Shown here in pieces: positions 11,536 through 23,502 of a stretch of DNA of 64,000 nt. The translations under genes and the position numbers were made by a program. The stretch's first letter is position 1, and every line of letters begins with the position of its first letter. This DNA is from Trichobilharzia regenti (Eukaryota; Platyhelminthes; Trematoda; Strigeidida; Schistosomatidae), in contig OX235262.1 in assembly GCA_944472135.2 (NCBI GenBank), positions 89,564,903 through 89,628,902 on the forward strand, read 5' to 3'. The notes under the pieces were generated by a model. The model did no database searches, was not told where the DNA came from, and worked only from the letters and a program-made list of their open reading frames with translations.

Positions 11536-12389
11536 CTCCCCGGCAAAAAGGGACCTAATCATTTTTTCCATCACGACCAATACTCGTTGACTTCGATGCC
11601 AATGCGAGAACCTGGGTCACACGGACAGAGCTGAAATGGAAAACAAACAGAAAAGCCAACACACCACAAGCATACCCACAGCACAATCTCACACATCAAT
11701 GACGACCTGCGCCTCCCAGTTAAAGGCATCCTCTTGCAACACAATCGCCACTTGCAAGAATGACTCTTGCAGAATGCAATGTGACCATAGCACCGCCTCA
11801 CGATACTCTAGGCACATCCTCTTATCTACTCACTACGAATTACCACTGCAATCGCTTGTCACTCATTCTGCCTCAGTTCTAGTAACGGTGACGTACGCAA
11901 GCCTCAGCCGTCTACACTCCCGCTCCCCGGCGTGTGGGATCACAGGTAATCATTATCTCCGTGTGCATGTCATTCTCAGCAATAGCCTCACCTCCCCGGC
12001 GTATACGACCCATCTGCTGTCTCTAACATCAATCAATTCATTCACGGATGTAGAAGACTCAAAACAACTTCAGAAGTAAGCACGACAAAAATTTTAACAA
12101 AATTACACAATAACAACAAGGTACGAAAACAACGAGTAAACACAATGAATCCAAAAAACACCAATTGATATGACACACCACACATATATACAAACAGTAC
12201 ACACAAACTCGCAGTTCGTGTCTCGATGGAATTCCTTTGAACAATCGCAGGACTTACACCAGTACGCCTCCAACCCTTCACAGGTTGACGATTGTAAGTT
12301 GTGGAATGTCCGAACACAAACAAGATTAACCAACAATTACAATAATTGGAACTCACACAACTATTTAACGCGAACATATGTACAATCAC

Positions 12390-12789
12390 TACATCAAATG
12401 TTGTGGATTCCGGCATGAAAAGCTACCCTTGAAGAACTGTAGGACTTACAGCAGTACGCCTATATTCCTTCTCAGGTTGATGATACAAGTGGAAGACGTC
12501 CAGACACAAACAAAATTATCAACAGGCAGATGAAAGCTGATACCAATTCAGTATATACAACATGAACATATGTACAAAATCACACACCAAGCACGTTGGG
12601 CCGCTTATTGATGCGCTACACTTTAAACAGTTGTAGGACTCACAGCAGCACGCCTACAACCCTTCTCAGGTTGACGCCCTAGGTTGGAAAATCGTCGCAG
12701 ATTTCACTTACTGACTTCCTTCTATCAGCTTTATCCTCAAATCTGAACAGTAACACGCTCATGTCACTGTAGCGTAGAATATAGATGAC
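12390..12789 (-). repeat. 400-bp block identical to units A and B
   Basis: Third copy of the left edge of the 4539-bp unit. Identity holds to 12789 and then drops abruptly to diverged homology, marking a recombination or gene-conversion boundary. It includes most of a 193-bp repeat pair. Confidence 0.8.
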
Positions 12790-12926
12790 CAACAAACACA
12801 CGACATATCTGATCAACCAAGTATAGAAACAGAGTAATTTACACCAAAGATAATAGCATTCAAATAGTAACCTGAAACTAGAAATGCCTTTATTCATGCA
12901 AGTCAATTTAACAATAACTCTCTCCT

Positions 12927-14645
12927 TTACACTTGGCTTATCCTCACTAAACTGACCAATATCTTTCGTCTTTTCAAACGAACCAATACTCTCATGGTCA
13001 TTGCACAAGATACTTGGTTGCTGGGCATCCTTCTCATTGTGGATGACAACACCATCGACAATTGATTGATACCAGTTGATGAACTTAGCGTTGGATCAGA
13101 AGCTGTTGTTGTTCGGCCTTCAGAAAATTGTCTAACTGCAAGATTACCAGCACTGCTCTCTTTCACTACTAGTTCGGGTTTAGCACTATCATCTGTTGAA
13201 AGGTGGGCTACACGCTGATCAATTACACTGATGGTCTCACATATATGCATGCCTTCTGCAACTGCATCTGCGTTCAATTTTACTTCACGTTGTCGTTGTA
13301 CAGAACCTTTATTCAACTTAGCAGTAGTAGGCATATCCCTCATCTCATCATGATCAACCAAAGACAAATCTGCACTATCATGATCATAATCACAAATATT
13401 CAATTTACCATCATCTATCTGGTCGACTTCATCATTTTTAAACTCTATAATAACAGCAGTGGATGATTTGGTTTCCTCCTCACAAATCCCTAAAGATTTT
13501 ATACATTCACTCTGACTAGTAATACCTTGTAAACTTGTGGAGTCAGAACTGTCCTCTGAGACTGTAACTCTCCTCTGTGACACTCTATTAAACAGTGGCT
13601 TACCAGTTGCAACTACAGACTTCTTCACCGCACCGTTATCATCACACAACTCGGAGTCAGGCCTGGAGTATACATTTAGCTTATCACTGAACTTGCTCAC
13701 TGATTCACAGTTCACTTTTGTATGCACCTGTTGCAAACGTGTAAAACACAACCGTGTTTGTCTCGCATCTTGTAACTCATCTGTTGAGGATGTACTACGA
13801 AAGCTGTTACACTCACTAGGTCTATATGCATTACTAGACATCATGGAGCCTTCTCGATATCCACCTCTCTGAGGCCTACTCGTCATCAATGATTGCGTTT
13901 TTCCCTCAGACTGCTCTATTCCAGGGGTGGGATTCAACATACTGGCAAAATTGCTCATAGATTGATTGACACTATTGTTTACCAGTTTCGGAATGTCATC
14001 GAACTTTGGTTCAATACCTTCATCCTCTATACGAGAGCTTATCTTCACCCACTTCCTTTGCAGTCGAGTAGGTAGGCGTCTTGCTATTACTTCTAGTATA
14101 AAACTCGAGTTGAGGTCACTCATGCAATTCATCGAAATCGATGCATTCTTGTAAATCAGCAAATTATCCAAAAACTCAGTGAGTGCCTGGGAGTCATCCT
14201 GTAATTGATCACGATTACCCTTAACAGCCTCGAATAATTTCCCTACAATCATCAAAGGTCTTTCAAACCTTTGATGTAGTATGCCCATAGCCTCATAGTA
14301 CCCCTCCTTCGGCTTCATAAACTTACAGCACTGTATAGCTCTTGAAGAATCTCCAGTGCAATACCTCATCAAAAACATTAACTTCATTTCATCACTTAAT
14401 AGAAAACTACTCAACATTATCTCAAACTCCTTTACAAATTGTAAATAATCAGCCGGGTTTCCATCAAAACACCGTGGTTCAAATTTAGGGAGTTTGATGT
14501 TCCTATTATCCCTGAACGGCGAAACAGTAACATCAACCATGTCATGCTTAACATCAGACACATCGTTACAATTAACAGACAAGTCACCATGACTTACTTT
14601 CCTGTTTGTATCCAAGACGCTCTGTCCCTTCTTTGACCCAGGCAT
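12927..14645 (-). CDS. BEL/Pao retrotransposon gag-like protein, full length (572 aa)
   Basis: Open from ATG at 14645. Residues 51-70 (KLPKFE...F.G.P..YL.F) and the following helical region to about 260 fit the DUF1759-type gag of BEL/Pao elements. A weak cysteine/histidine stretch (CFTRLQQVHTKVNC, about 300-315) sits where a zinc knuckle would be. The rest is an acidic, Ser/Asp-rich linker. Gag would assemble cytoplasmic particles around element RNA. The last about 50 residues look out of frame: the counterpart in units A and B continues as ...QFSEDKPTV, found here in the overlapping frame at 12679-13008, so a late frameshift is likely. No protease or RT follows. Confidence 0.75.
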   Translation of the reverse strand: MPGSKKGQSVLDTNRKVSHGDLSVNCNDVSDVKHDMVDVTVSPFRDNRNIKLPKFEPRCFDGNPADYLQFVKEFEIMLSSFLLSDEMKLMFLMRYCTGDSSRAIQCCKFMKPKEGYYEAMGILHQRFERPLMIVGKLFEAVKGNRDQLQDDSQALTEFLDNLLIYKNASISMNCMSDLNSSFILEVIARRLPTRLQRKWVKISSRIEDEGIEPKFDDIPKLVNNSVNQSMSNFASMLNPTPGIEQSEGKTQSLMTSRPQRGGYREGSMMSSNAYRPSECNSFRSTSSTDELQDARQTRLCFTRLQQVHTKVNCESVSKFSDKLNVYSRPDSELCDDNGAVKKSVVATGKPLFNRVSQRRVTVSEDSSDSTSLQGITSQSECIKSLGICEEETKSSTAVIIEFKNDEVDQIDDGKLNICDYDHDSADLSLVDHDEMRDMPTTAKLNKGSVQRQREVKLNADAVAEGMHICETISVIDQRVAHLSTDDSAKPELVVKESSAGNLAVRQFSEGRTTTASDPTLSSSTGINQLSMVLSSTMRRMPSNQVSCAMTMRVLVRLKRRKILVSLVRISQV

Positions 14646-14790
14646 TGTTGAAATTGACCCAATTCCAAAAAAGTTCCAGATATTGCTTGTTCTAAGAGGA
14701 CTTGACTGGCACCAGGAAAGATGAACGGTGACTATTCAAACTGACACCAACGGTCCAAAACCGTCGAAATCTGACTTCACCGTCAGAAAC

Positions 14791-15162
14791 TGTCAGTCAC
14801 GTCTCGTAAACCGTCAATGCCCAGCTCTTGCTGCACTCGGGCTCACGCTGTTCCTTGCAGTTTCTCAGAAACGCTTAGTAATAACGGACGCAAAAACCAA
14901 AACACCGATTGGTTACTCGAGGATTCTTTATTCTAACACCAACCTATATGCAACTTTAAAATTGAGCAGTAGTACTAAGTTCTATGAACAAATATTACAA
15001 TAATAAATTACAATAATAATTCTGACGGTTTTCTGCTGACTTCTTTTTGAACAGCGACCGATGAGACGATGACTGGTGTATTGATTCATGGGTGAAAATT
15101 GGGGAAGTTGGTTTTGAGCAAACAACCATGAATTGATCGTTCAATCTTCACCTACATTGGCA
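14791..15162 (-). repeat. 5' LTR of unit C
   Basis: 372 bp, aligns end to end with the LTR at 6626-6996 but is diverged, including an altered terminus (TTGGCA instead of TTGACA). On the minus strand it precedes the gag leader, as a 5' LTR should. A possible primer-binding stretch TGGTGCCAG occurs in the leader near 14710, but it is not adjacent to the LTR. Confidence 0.75.
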
Positions 15163-15287
15163 CCTGGAACTATAAGGAGGCAGCAAACTGAGGTTTAATG
15201 CGTTCTCAGGCTTCAGTGACACAAGAGCGATGCAGTTATGGAAATGTCAGTCTGTGTCACCCAAGTTTCCTGCCAAAATCCATTGAA

Positions 15288-16561
15288 AAAATCTACGACG
15301 GGCCGGTTCTATCGGAATCGGCCAACTAGTTCCAACATCAAGTCCCTCACCAGCAGACGGTTTCACGTCAACTACCCCACAACACTCTGAGGTTGTTAGA
15401 CTCACTGTCAGTTGCCTATATAGCAATGTGAGGGGGCTGAGAGGGAAAGTAGGTGAACTCCGAAATCTCCAAGCACACCTTCAACTGAAAATAATCATTC
15501 TCACTGAAACGTGGCTAAACCCCACTATCGCCGACAATGAAATCAGTATAGGTGATATGGTACTGGTCAGGAGAGACAGGGATAATAAGGAAGGAGGGGG
15601 AGTTGCTATATACTTTGATAGGCAACTTAAATGTGTGCGCGCAACGGACCCACCACTTATCGAACTCCCAGACTCCATATGGTGTCATTTCACCGTAGGC
15701 CACACCAAGCACTTACTGGGTGGCATCTACCGATCTCCCACCTGTGGGGCAGAGCACAATCAGCTACTGCTCAGCACTATCACAGGAATACGAGATTTGG
15801 GCTACGACCAAATCACCATAGCTGGAGATTTCAATGCTCCATCACTGAACCTCGGCTCCGGGTGTGCTAAGGGAAAATTTGGCCGAAACCTACTGCAAAC
15901 TATTCGAAACACGGGACTGACTGAGAATGTTGGAGACGACACTAGGTGGGGCCCTAGTGGAAAGTCATCAAAACTAGATTATATTCTAACTAGTGACCAG
16001 CTACTCGTCGAAAAGGTCCAGATCATGACTCCTCTGGGAAGCAGTGACCATGCAGTCATAGGTTTCGATCTTGTCCTCCGTGAGCGTTTGCAATGGGATG
16101 TTACGCGACCATGTCTGTGCTACAGCAAGGCTGACTATGCTGAAATGCGGAGGCTCTTGTCCGACGCAGACTGGCCCTTAGCATGGGACGACCTATCTGT
16201 GGATGAACACTGGGAAGTGGTAAAAAAGATTATCCATATAGCAATCTCGGATACCGTCCCTTTAGTCACAACACAGCCCAAGAGAAAGACGTCATGGTTG
16301 AAGAGAGGCACGCAACGTATTCTGCAAGCAAAGCGGAAGGCTTGGTTTACGTGGCGTGTATCTAAGAGTCAGACCGACCATGATGCATACCTCGAACTCA
16401 GGAACCGGTGTAATGCAAGAGTCAGGAGGGACAGAAGGTCATTCCAGGCTAACCTTGCTAAAAAACTCCTATCAAACCCTAAAAACTTGTACCGATTCAT
16501 GTCGGAAAGAAAACCGACAAACCAAGGGGCATGCGCCTTAGTAGGCCCAAACGGTCACTAG
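15288..16561 (+). pseudogene. CR1/Jockey-like LINE ORF2, endonuclease part
   Basis: Apurinic-type endonuclease of a non-LTR retrotransposon; it would nick target DNA to prime reverse transcription. Counting from the GTG at 15428, catalytic landmarks are TETWL (26-30), GVAIYFDR (about 59-66), GDFNAP (134-139), SKLDYILTS (about 182-190) and SDHA (207-210). The frame is open back to about 15288 and reads LTVSCLYSNVRGL just before 15428, matching the usual domain start, so 15428 is not the true start. It ends at TAG 16559-16561. The RT continues in the +1 frame within a few bases, so a single indel around 16545-16569 separates the two parts. Confidence 0.85.
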
Positions 16562-16568
16562 TCTGGAG

Positions 16569-18218
16569 ATGGCTGAAACATTCAGTTCAGCCTTCGCTAA
16601 ACAGCTAAACAGCAATGTGGATATTACAGTTACGGACCAAAATGGTGGCACCACTATTTCAGAGGAGGAAGACCTAGCGACTACTCCCCAAATAAACCCC
16701 GCAATAGTACTAAGGAAGCTACAGCGACTCATACCTGGGAAGTCCCCAGGTTGTGATGACATCAGGCCATCTGTTCTGAAACAGTGCGCCGAGGCTCTCT
16801 GTAGACCCCTGTGCGACTTGTTCCAACACTCAATGGATTCGGGGACCCTGCCAAGGGAGTGGAAAAGAGCCATCCTTTCTCCAATCTTCAAGGGTGGGGA
16901 CAGGCAAAACGCTGCTAGCTATAGACCAGTAGCTCTACTCCCAGTGGTATCAAAAGTACTGGAAAGTATTATTGACGACCACATCAGGGAATATTTCGAT
17001 AGGACTAATATACTACATGAAGCCCAACATGGTTTCAGAAAAGGCAGATCCTGCGTCACTAACCTACTGTCAGCTTGGGACGACTGGACATCATGCTGGG
17101 ACTTGAACGTACCAGTCCATGTGGTCTTCCTAGACTTTGAGAAGGCATTTGACACTGTTCACCATGACCTTCTCCTACATAAAATAAGCCAGGCAGGCAT
17201 AGGTGAGCCACTTCTGTCATGGTTGAAGGACTACCTAGCCGACAGGCAATTTTGCACTAAGGTTAACCGAGTCCGATCATCTTGGCACAGATCGTCATCA
17301 GGAGTGTCGCAGGGTTCTATCCTAGGACCACTGATGTTTTTGATTTTCATCAATGATCTACCACGCCGTCTGAGCTGCCCGACTCTCCTGTACGCTGACG
17401 ACGTAAAAATATGGAGGGCGATAAAGTGTCCGGAGGACTCAGATAGGCTACAGGAAGACCTAAACCTTCTGGAAGACTGGGCGGTGGCCAGTGGCATGAC
17501 TTTCAACTTGAAAAAGTGCAAAGTAGTGAAGTTGCGCACCTGTAGACTGCAGAATGCAAGTTACACCCTGTGCAATGAAAGCTTGTCCTGCACAACGTCG
17601 GAACGCGACTTAGGTCTAGTTCTAACGGAAAAAATGGACACAAGCGTAAATTACACAGGGGATGTAGCGAGGGCATATGCGGTCATACACTTTACGCATA
17701 GACAGTTAGGTGCACTCACTCCTGAGCTCTTTCTAATGTTGTACAAAACATACGTCAGGCCACACCTTGAGGTGCATAATATTATTGCACCCCCAATGCT
17801 GAGAAGAGATGCCAACCTCTTGGAAAGAGTCCAACGACGGGCAACAAAAGGAGTGGTTGGTCTCCGAAACAAACCATATGATGAAAGGCTGAAGAAATTA
17901 GGCCTGTTCACACTTAGTTACCGTCGGCTTAGGGGGGATTTGATTACTGCCTACAAAATAACAAATGACCAGAATCACCCAAACAAAGGTGTTCTGCCAT
18001 TGAGTAGGTATAGGCTTCCACGTGGAAATCCCAGAAGGATAGCTCACCAGAGGGCAAGGACCCGGGTGCGCTCCCACTTCTTTTCACTGCGGGTTTGTCG
18101 TCCCTGGAATTCCTTACCGGCAGATGTAGCTATGGCACCGTCTTTGGACGCCTTTAAGCGAAGGCTGGACAACCATGCAGCGATACAAGGACTGCATCCA
18201 AATGGCCTATCTCCTTAA
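16569..18218 (+). pseudogene. CR1/Jockey-like LINE ORF2, reverse transcriptase part
   Basis: 549 open codons. RT motifs from the ATG at 16569: GKSPGCDDIRPSVLK (about 57-71), SYRPVALLPVVSKVLE (about 117-132), HGFRKGRSC (154-162), FLDFEKAFDTVHH (187-199), SSGVSQGSILGPLMF (about 243-257) and the catalytic YADD (275-278). The C-terminal domain carries LLYKTYVRPHLE and LERVQRRATK. Domain order and motifs fit the CR1/Jockey group known in schistosomes (SR1/Perere-like), but the named family is not determined. Only the indel at the junction with the endonuclease breaks it, so the copy is young. Confidence 0.85.
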
Positions 18219-18430
18219 AATCGCATACACCAATCAGGGTAGATAATTAAACTCGTCGTTTTACTTCTTTACATTCTCTCCCGTCTTACTCTCCTGACAA
18301 CTTATTAATATTATTATTACCGATATATATTATTCTTCAAACTTAATGAGCTGACTGTTGTTACGCTTTCCTATTTCTGTCTCTTAGTCTGAATAACTTC
18401 ACTAATTATATCTATTATTATTATTACTAT
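18219..18430 (+). repeat. LINE 3' untranslated region, approximate
   Basis: AT-rich sequence after the RT stop with short ATTATT runs at 18303-18315 and 18408-18430, as expected for a LINE tail. The exact end is not defined and no target duplication was found. Confidence 0.4.
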
Positions 18431-20930
18431 CTCTTTTCTCTTGTCGACGATACCGAAGGACTAACTGGCGAAAGGATCAACTCCAATCACAGTAGTAACA
18501 GTCTTAACATACCTCATACTACAAACCACATATAATTAATCCCAGCACTACTCCCTTTGGAGTCAACCAAAGCTACGACAGTCGAGTGGCGGGACAAGCT
18601 ACGCAGAAGTTTACCGAAGATCAGGAACCTATACCTTACAATCAAGAAGCGAGCACAAAGAAATCAAATTGGTTTATACTAGCCCGTAAAAACGATATTG
18701 GACATTGGAGATGCGACCTAGCAAAAAATGTTTCTACGAAATATTAAAATTATCAGTCTTCCTTCTCTAATGCTAACTCATCTCAAACAAATTGCACAGT
18801 GATGAACATATCAATCAGTCGACCTGCTAAAGCTCCTTAAACTCATCACACCACTACACGAACCAATTCTCTTCTTTCTAAGCGACGCCAAATCCAGGAA
18901 ATACTGCAGAAAATTATCCTCCTCAAAATGCAACCGTAACTTCGTCAGAGCATGCATTACAAATGAATCAAGCGCTATACAGCATTGAACCCACGTTCAT
19001 GAATCTCATTGGATAATTCGACGTCGTTTGCTGATTGGTAATTAGCGGTGCTTAAAGTTTAACTTGGCCATATAGACCAACGAAATCTATGGAGTTGTTT
19101 ATTTTGTGATGAATGTAGTTAGGGGAAGATAAAAAATTTTACTTGACTTATTCATTCACATGGATGGTGGCATCCAGTTTAAGTCATTACCCTATAATGT
19201 GTAATAATGCATGTGAACTAAGATTGATTGTCCACAAGATAAATCCTTTTCTTAGAGGTGCGTTCTGGGTTGTCCATGAAAAAACCCTTTCTATCAATAC
19301 ACGGTCGCTTAATACACTCAAACCCACTTTTCTTAGTTTTGATATTCCGTTATTTATCTTCCAGGAATCTATCGGACGACAGTCGCGATACCAATGAGAA
19401 CTGGAAACCAGTGAATTTACGCCTATGCAGCTATCGTCCTTGCTTTACTTTTAACTACCCAGGAACGACAGAGGAACAGAATATTTAGCTGGAGGAAGTT
19501 TGAACATCAAAAAAGTCCCCACAAATCAGTGCATTCATTAACACACCAACTTGGACACAAGTTCTTTTCTGACAAGTTGTACATGCGGAAATAACCTCAA
19601 CAGCGTCTTGAAAAAAAGTCACATGGTTGTCGCGTTTTCACAAAAACACTGTTGCCTTTGTAGGAGACGAAGGGGGTGTTGACGTTTACGCAAAATACGA
19701 AATCTGATTAGTTGATTCGTAGTTATTTGTGTCATCTTGTTGGAGTTAAGTCACTTTTGGGTGTCTCGTTTTCATACGTTATATTTGCATACGTTAGTAA
19801 ATACGCTTTCCGGCAATGCTTTTTGTTCACGTATTACTCTCGTTGTTTTAGTTTTTGAAATGAATATGTTTTCAAGTCCGGGGGTGCAGAATAAAACAGT
19901 TGTGTACAAATATCACAACCATAAGATTGGCGAGTGTACGTAATGCACATTTCCAGTGTTCTGTTGATGTTTGAAATTCAATATTTTTTACTTACTAGTG
20001 ATTTTTCATCATGAAACGTTTTCTTTTTCCATTGTTTCCACATTATTTTTACTGAACTTATAACTTCACCACACACTATTACCTGTATCACTGGCAGTTA
20101 TGCATTCGGTTCTCAAGCAGACATTTACGCAGTCTATTTGTATTGAAACATCCATGAAAAGTAGCTATAGGAAAAAGGACATTTCACAATGCTGTAAAAT
20201 ACCGATTAAAAACGTCCAGATGTAGTTGCCAGCACTGAATTTGTATGCTGCCTACAACCTTAAAGGCTTGTTTCATGGTTCTACGAAGCACACTATCATC
20301 AAAGAAATAGTCACTATTCACTATATGTATTCTGTTGTGGATTATCAACGCAATGATTACACGCTTATTATTTTGTCATTAAAAACACTTTAGATACCCA
20401 GAGATTTCACATTGATTAAAATCAAACTATATTTGATGAAGCATGTAAAGTGGTACTTCAGCAATGCAAATAAATTAGTTTCATAGAATACATTACTGTT
20501 CCTGAATATGAGAAGAACAGATTGTGAAAATATACGATGAACTTCCATCCTGGTTTGTAAGTTTCTTGGCTGGCATAGAAATCTATGTAAAAGAAAAGTG
20601 GAATTAGGTCATTTGAAAGCCATCTACATCATAGTTTTCTAATGAAAACTAGGTTTTCAGGAGTCAGGATCGCCTACTGAGCTAAGTATCACGGCACTAA
20701 CTGAAAAAACCGTTCTAGCAATCCACCTTAATTAATGCGAAGAAAATACTTCTGTATTTCCTGATGTGTTGCACTCACTGACAATCTAGCAGATTTTTCC
20801 AACTGTGCACAGAAATGATTGTACATAAGTGAAAAGGATGTTTTATACTACTGGGATTAACATTTATCAAGTGTATGTATAATCTCTAGCGTACATGTTA
20901 AAAACATATTTTGCTATCGACTGTAAATTG
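18431..20930. other. No recognised gene
   Basis: About 2.5 kb of AT-rich DNA. The longest open frames (19143-19397, 19258-19488, 19737-19943) show no domain, codon bias or splice context that I can recognise. Confidence 0.5.
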
Positions 20931-20939
20931 TGACTGAAT

Positions 20940-21045
20940 AATATGGTCCTATTTCTGTAACGATTTGATGATGCCTGTAAACTGGCGTCCCTCATGTACT
21001 GTACTATGAGAATAAATTTATTTATTATTTATTTATTTATAAAAT
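20940..21045 (+). repeat. Probable LINE 3' end with TTTA-type tail
   Basis: A short stretch (GATGATGCCTGTAAACTGGC...) ends in AGAATAAA followed by ATTTATTTATT repeats. This is the form of a 5'-truncated LINE insertion with its poly(A) signal and tail. The family is not assigned. Confidence 0.4.
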
Positions 21046-21247
21046 GTTTTATAACTATTTACACAACGTTTTACCTCAATTAAACCCAGCAATGTAAATT
21101 AACACACAGCTTTGGCGCACAGTGGTTGCTGCTGAAAACGAAGAAAGAAGGGGGGAAGCGAAATGTTACGCAGAGACAAGTGCAACACCCTCAAGCTCAT
21201 AGTCTGCGTAAGGGACACAGCATCTGAATCTAACCTGTGAATTAGGT

Positions 21248-22055
21248 AAATGCATTGTATTTGCGATTAGGCTATCCTGGCAAAGTGCAAAGAATCTATA
21301 ATAAACCGTGGTTTCAGTATACCTGTCCAACTCGCTCCATGAATCGCGTTATACCAGATGAGTTATTACGTGAAAGCCCACACGAACCGCAGACAATTAA
21401 CAAACAAACCGAAGGCAGTACGGTAAAAACTGTCAGAAACTATTCGAGAAAAGAACTGACCTGGAAGGGAAAGTCAGCGCTACTTCCTAGCAATAGACAG
21501 TTGGATTACAGCAAATACATACGATTCACTAATAAGCAGCAGAGATCACGAGGTAGCAGTATGTATCCCAGTTGTTAGGAAACAATAATTCAAGGACAGC
21601 TCTTCTTTTTGAAGCCGTTACTTTAAACTGAGAGATGTACACGTGAGAGGGTTTCTGGAATCAACCCTCTAATCTTGAAATGAAACACCTTGTCTACTCA
21701 TTAAAAGTTGATCAGGATTTGGACTGAGTGAAGGATGTCACCGATAAGGCTTTAAACGATGCCATAGGTTCATGTTTACCAGCCGACTAATAGCCTAAGG
21801 AATTCTCCACTGCTCATGTTGAACCAACAGCAACAAAGAATGATCTTGGGCTATTCCTGACGGAATAATTAGACACAATCTCTAACTATGCAGGAGATGA
21901 AACAAAAACCATCACAGTTTCTTCCTCAGCTCTCAGGAGGCTAGTCGCACTTATGATTAATGGAGCGAGTTGGAAAGGCATTCTGAAACCACGGCTTATT
22001 GTAAATGCTTTGTACTTTGGTGGGATGGCTTAGTCGCAAATGCAATGCATCCAAC
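21248..22055. repeat. Imperfect inverted repeat, arms about 100 bp
   Basis: The left arm (about 21248-21347) and the reverse complement of the right arm (about 21955-22055) share ATGCATTG.ATTTGCGA.TA, then AAAGT.CAAAG and CCGTGGTTTCAG, then CCAACTCGCTCCAT, with scattered mismatches and indels. About 600 bp lies between, with an open frame at 21255-21578 of unknown nature. It could be two opposed copies of an old repeat or a fold-back element. Confidence 0.6.
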
Positions 22056-22059
22056 TCAT

Positions 22060-23150
22060 ACAGATGTTACATCCATCTTTATGACAGGGATGATTACAAA
22101 ATTATATAGAACAAAATGGAATTGAATAAAGTTGATGCATAGAGCTAGATGGATAATTAGGTAGCCCAATGGTTTAAACAGGTAGCCACTTATTAAAGAT
22201 CTCCCACAATGATTACATCACTTTTTCTATGGTATGAAGGTACTAGAGCTTGTGAATGATGGAAACAACTCCAGGAGGTTTCAAGAGGACCTGCTGCAAA
22301 TGGAACACTATGAATAAGAAAGCCAGTCAGGTTCAAACCCTGGGAAAGTCAATCATACACTTTTGTACCCAAAAAGTAATGACACTGGAATGTTAGTTAA
22401 GTAGATATATCACTGCAGAAATTCCCTCTGAAAGTGGATTCGTTTAAATCTTTTTGGGCAAAGTGATAAACACTGCCAGCCACTACGGGAATTGTGATCT
22501 TGAACGCCTTAACCAAGGGGCTCAGGGTGTTCACTAAAAGCGTTCAGGAGAGGGCCTTACTCATATGCAAGTTTGTAATGTCTTTGATTTACACAGAACA
22601 CCACCTTTGGTGTAATGGATCCCGAACAATGTTTCTCATTATTAATCGCTCTCATTGGTATTTAGTCCATTCCTTGTATCGATCTTAATATTTAATGTGC
22701 ATTTTCTGATATGTTCCGATCCACTAACTATCAGCATTTGTTCCTCTTTGACTAACGTACTCTAGTAATTTTTATACACCATAAACAAAATTCGCAACGG
22801 AACCTACTATCTTCCTAGCACTACCAAAGGTTCTTTATTTGTCCAGTCTAAAAAGGTAAAATACACATTCCACAGTAAAGAATCCTACCACAATCACAAC
22901 AGAGCATGCAGAAAACATAAAGTCGAACTAACACAGCAAACTCCCAGGATACTATTTTATATGGGCAGTTGGCAAATACTTACGTTAACCAGTATCGACA
23001 CCAATCTAGATGTAATTAAAACATCAGGTGACTGCTTCACGCATTTTATGCTTTTCAGCGCCCTGATAACTCAATTTAATCCTATGAAACCATTCAGATT
23101 CTGGCAAGCTGCTACGATGAAATGGTATCACAAAGAAAAACTCATTTACC
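22060..23150. other. No recognised gene
   Basis: AT-rich sequence downstream of the DNAAF9-like gene. Short open frames at 22494-22688 and 22961-23185 have no supporting features. Confidence 0.5.
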
Positions 23151-23155
23151 TTTAT
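23150..23155 (-). promoter_or_regulatory. Possible poly(A) signal of the DNAAF9-like gene
   Basis: Minus-strand AATAAA about 350 bp after the stop codon at 23503. It is the first plausible signal I noted in the trailing sequence. Weak evidence in AT-rich DNA. Confidence 0.3.
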
Positions 23156-23502
23156 TTTTTTTATAAACCCGAAATATTCGGATAAAAATACAGCCCTAAT
23201 GGCTATTGTTCGACTTGATTGCTTTCCAACAATTCAAGTTAAGGAGACAGTAATTTTTTCATTAAACTTGCTAACAACAGAAACAGAACCAATCCAATTG
23301 CTTTTAGCACCTGTGACTTCAGCTCTACACGTGACATTTTTGAAAGTGAAGTTATGCATGAAGTCAGTAATAAAAACACACAGGAGTGAATTAATCATAA
23401 ACTTCTTTTTTATACAAAGTCAAGCGAACAAAACACCTTGTCGTTTATGGACAATGACAGTTAGTAATTAGTTATTTTCGTTATTCTAATAAATTTAACT
23501 GA

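Larger units (their letters stand above)
7851..12389 (-). mobile_element. BEL/Pao-type gag-only LTR unit, tandem copy B (4539 bp)
   Basis: Repeats unit A offset by 4539. All open frames and every segment I compared are identical, including the solo LTR, the second LTR and the frameshifted gag. Shared defects mean the whole unit was duplicated after it decayed, not that two elements inserted independently. Unequal exchange between LTRs or an assembly duplication are both possible. Confidence 0.8.
12790..15162 (-). mobile_element. BEL/Pao-type unit C with full-length gag, diverged from A and B
   Basis: Contains the 5' LTR (14791-15162), a leader and a complete gag (12927-14645). The region 12790-12930 is homologous to 4104-4260 of unit A at a lower identity and lacks the solo LTR. 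It runs without a break into the 400-bp block and the LTR at 11165-11535, so element C spans about 11165-15162. No pol is visible. Confidence 0.75.

Noticed and set aside
21255..21578. 107-codon open frame considered as a host gene
   Set aside because: Overlaps an inverted-repeat arm. No start context, splice partners or homology were recognised.
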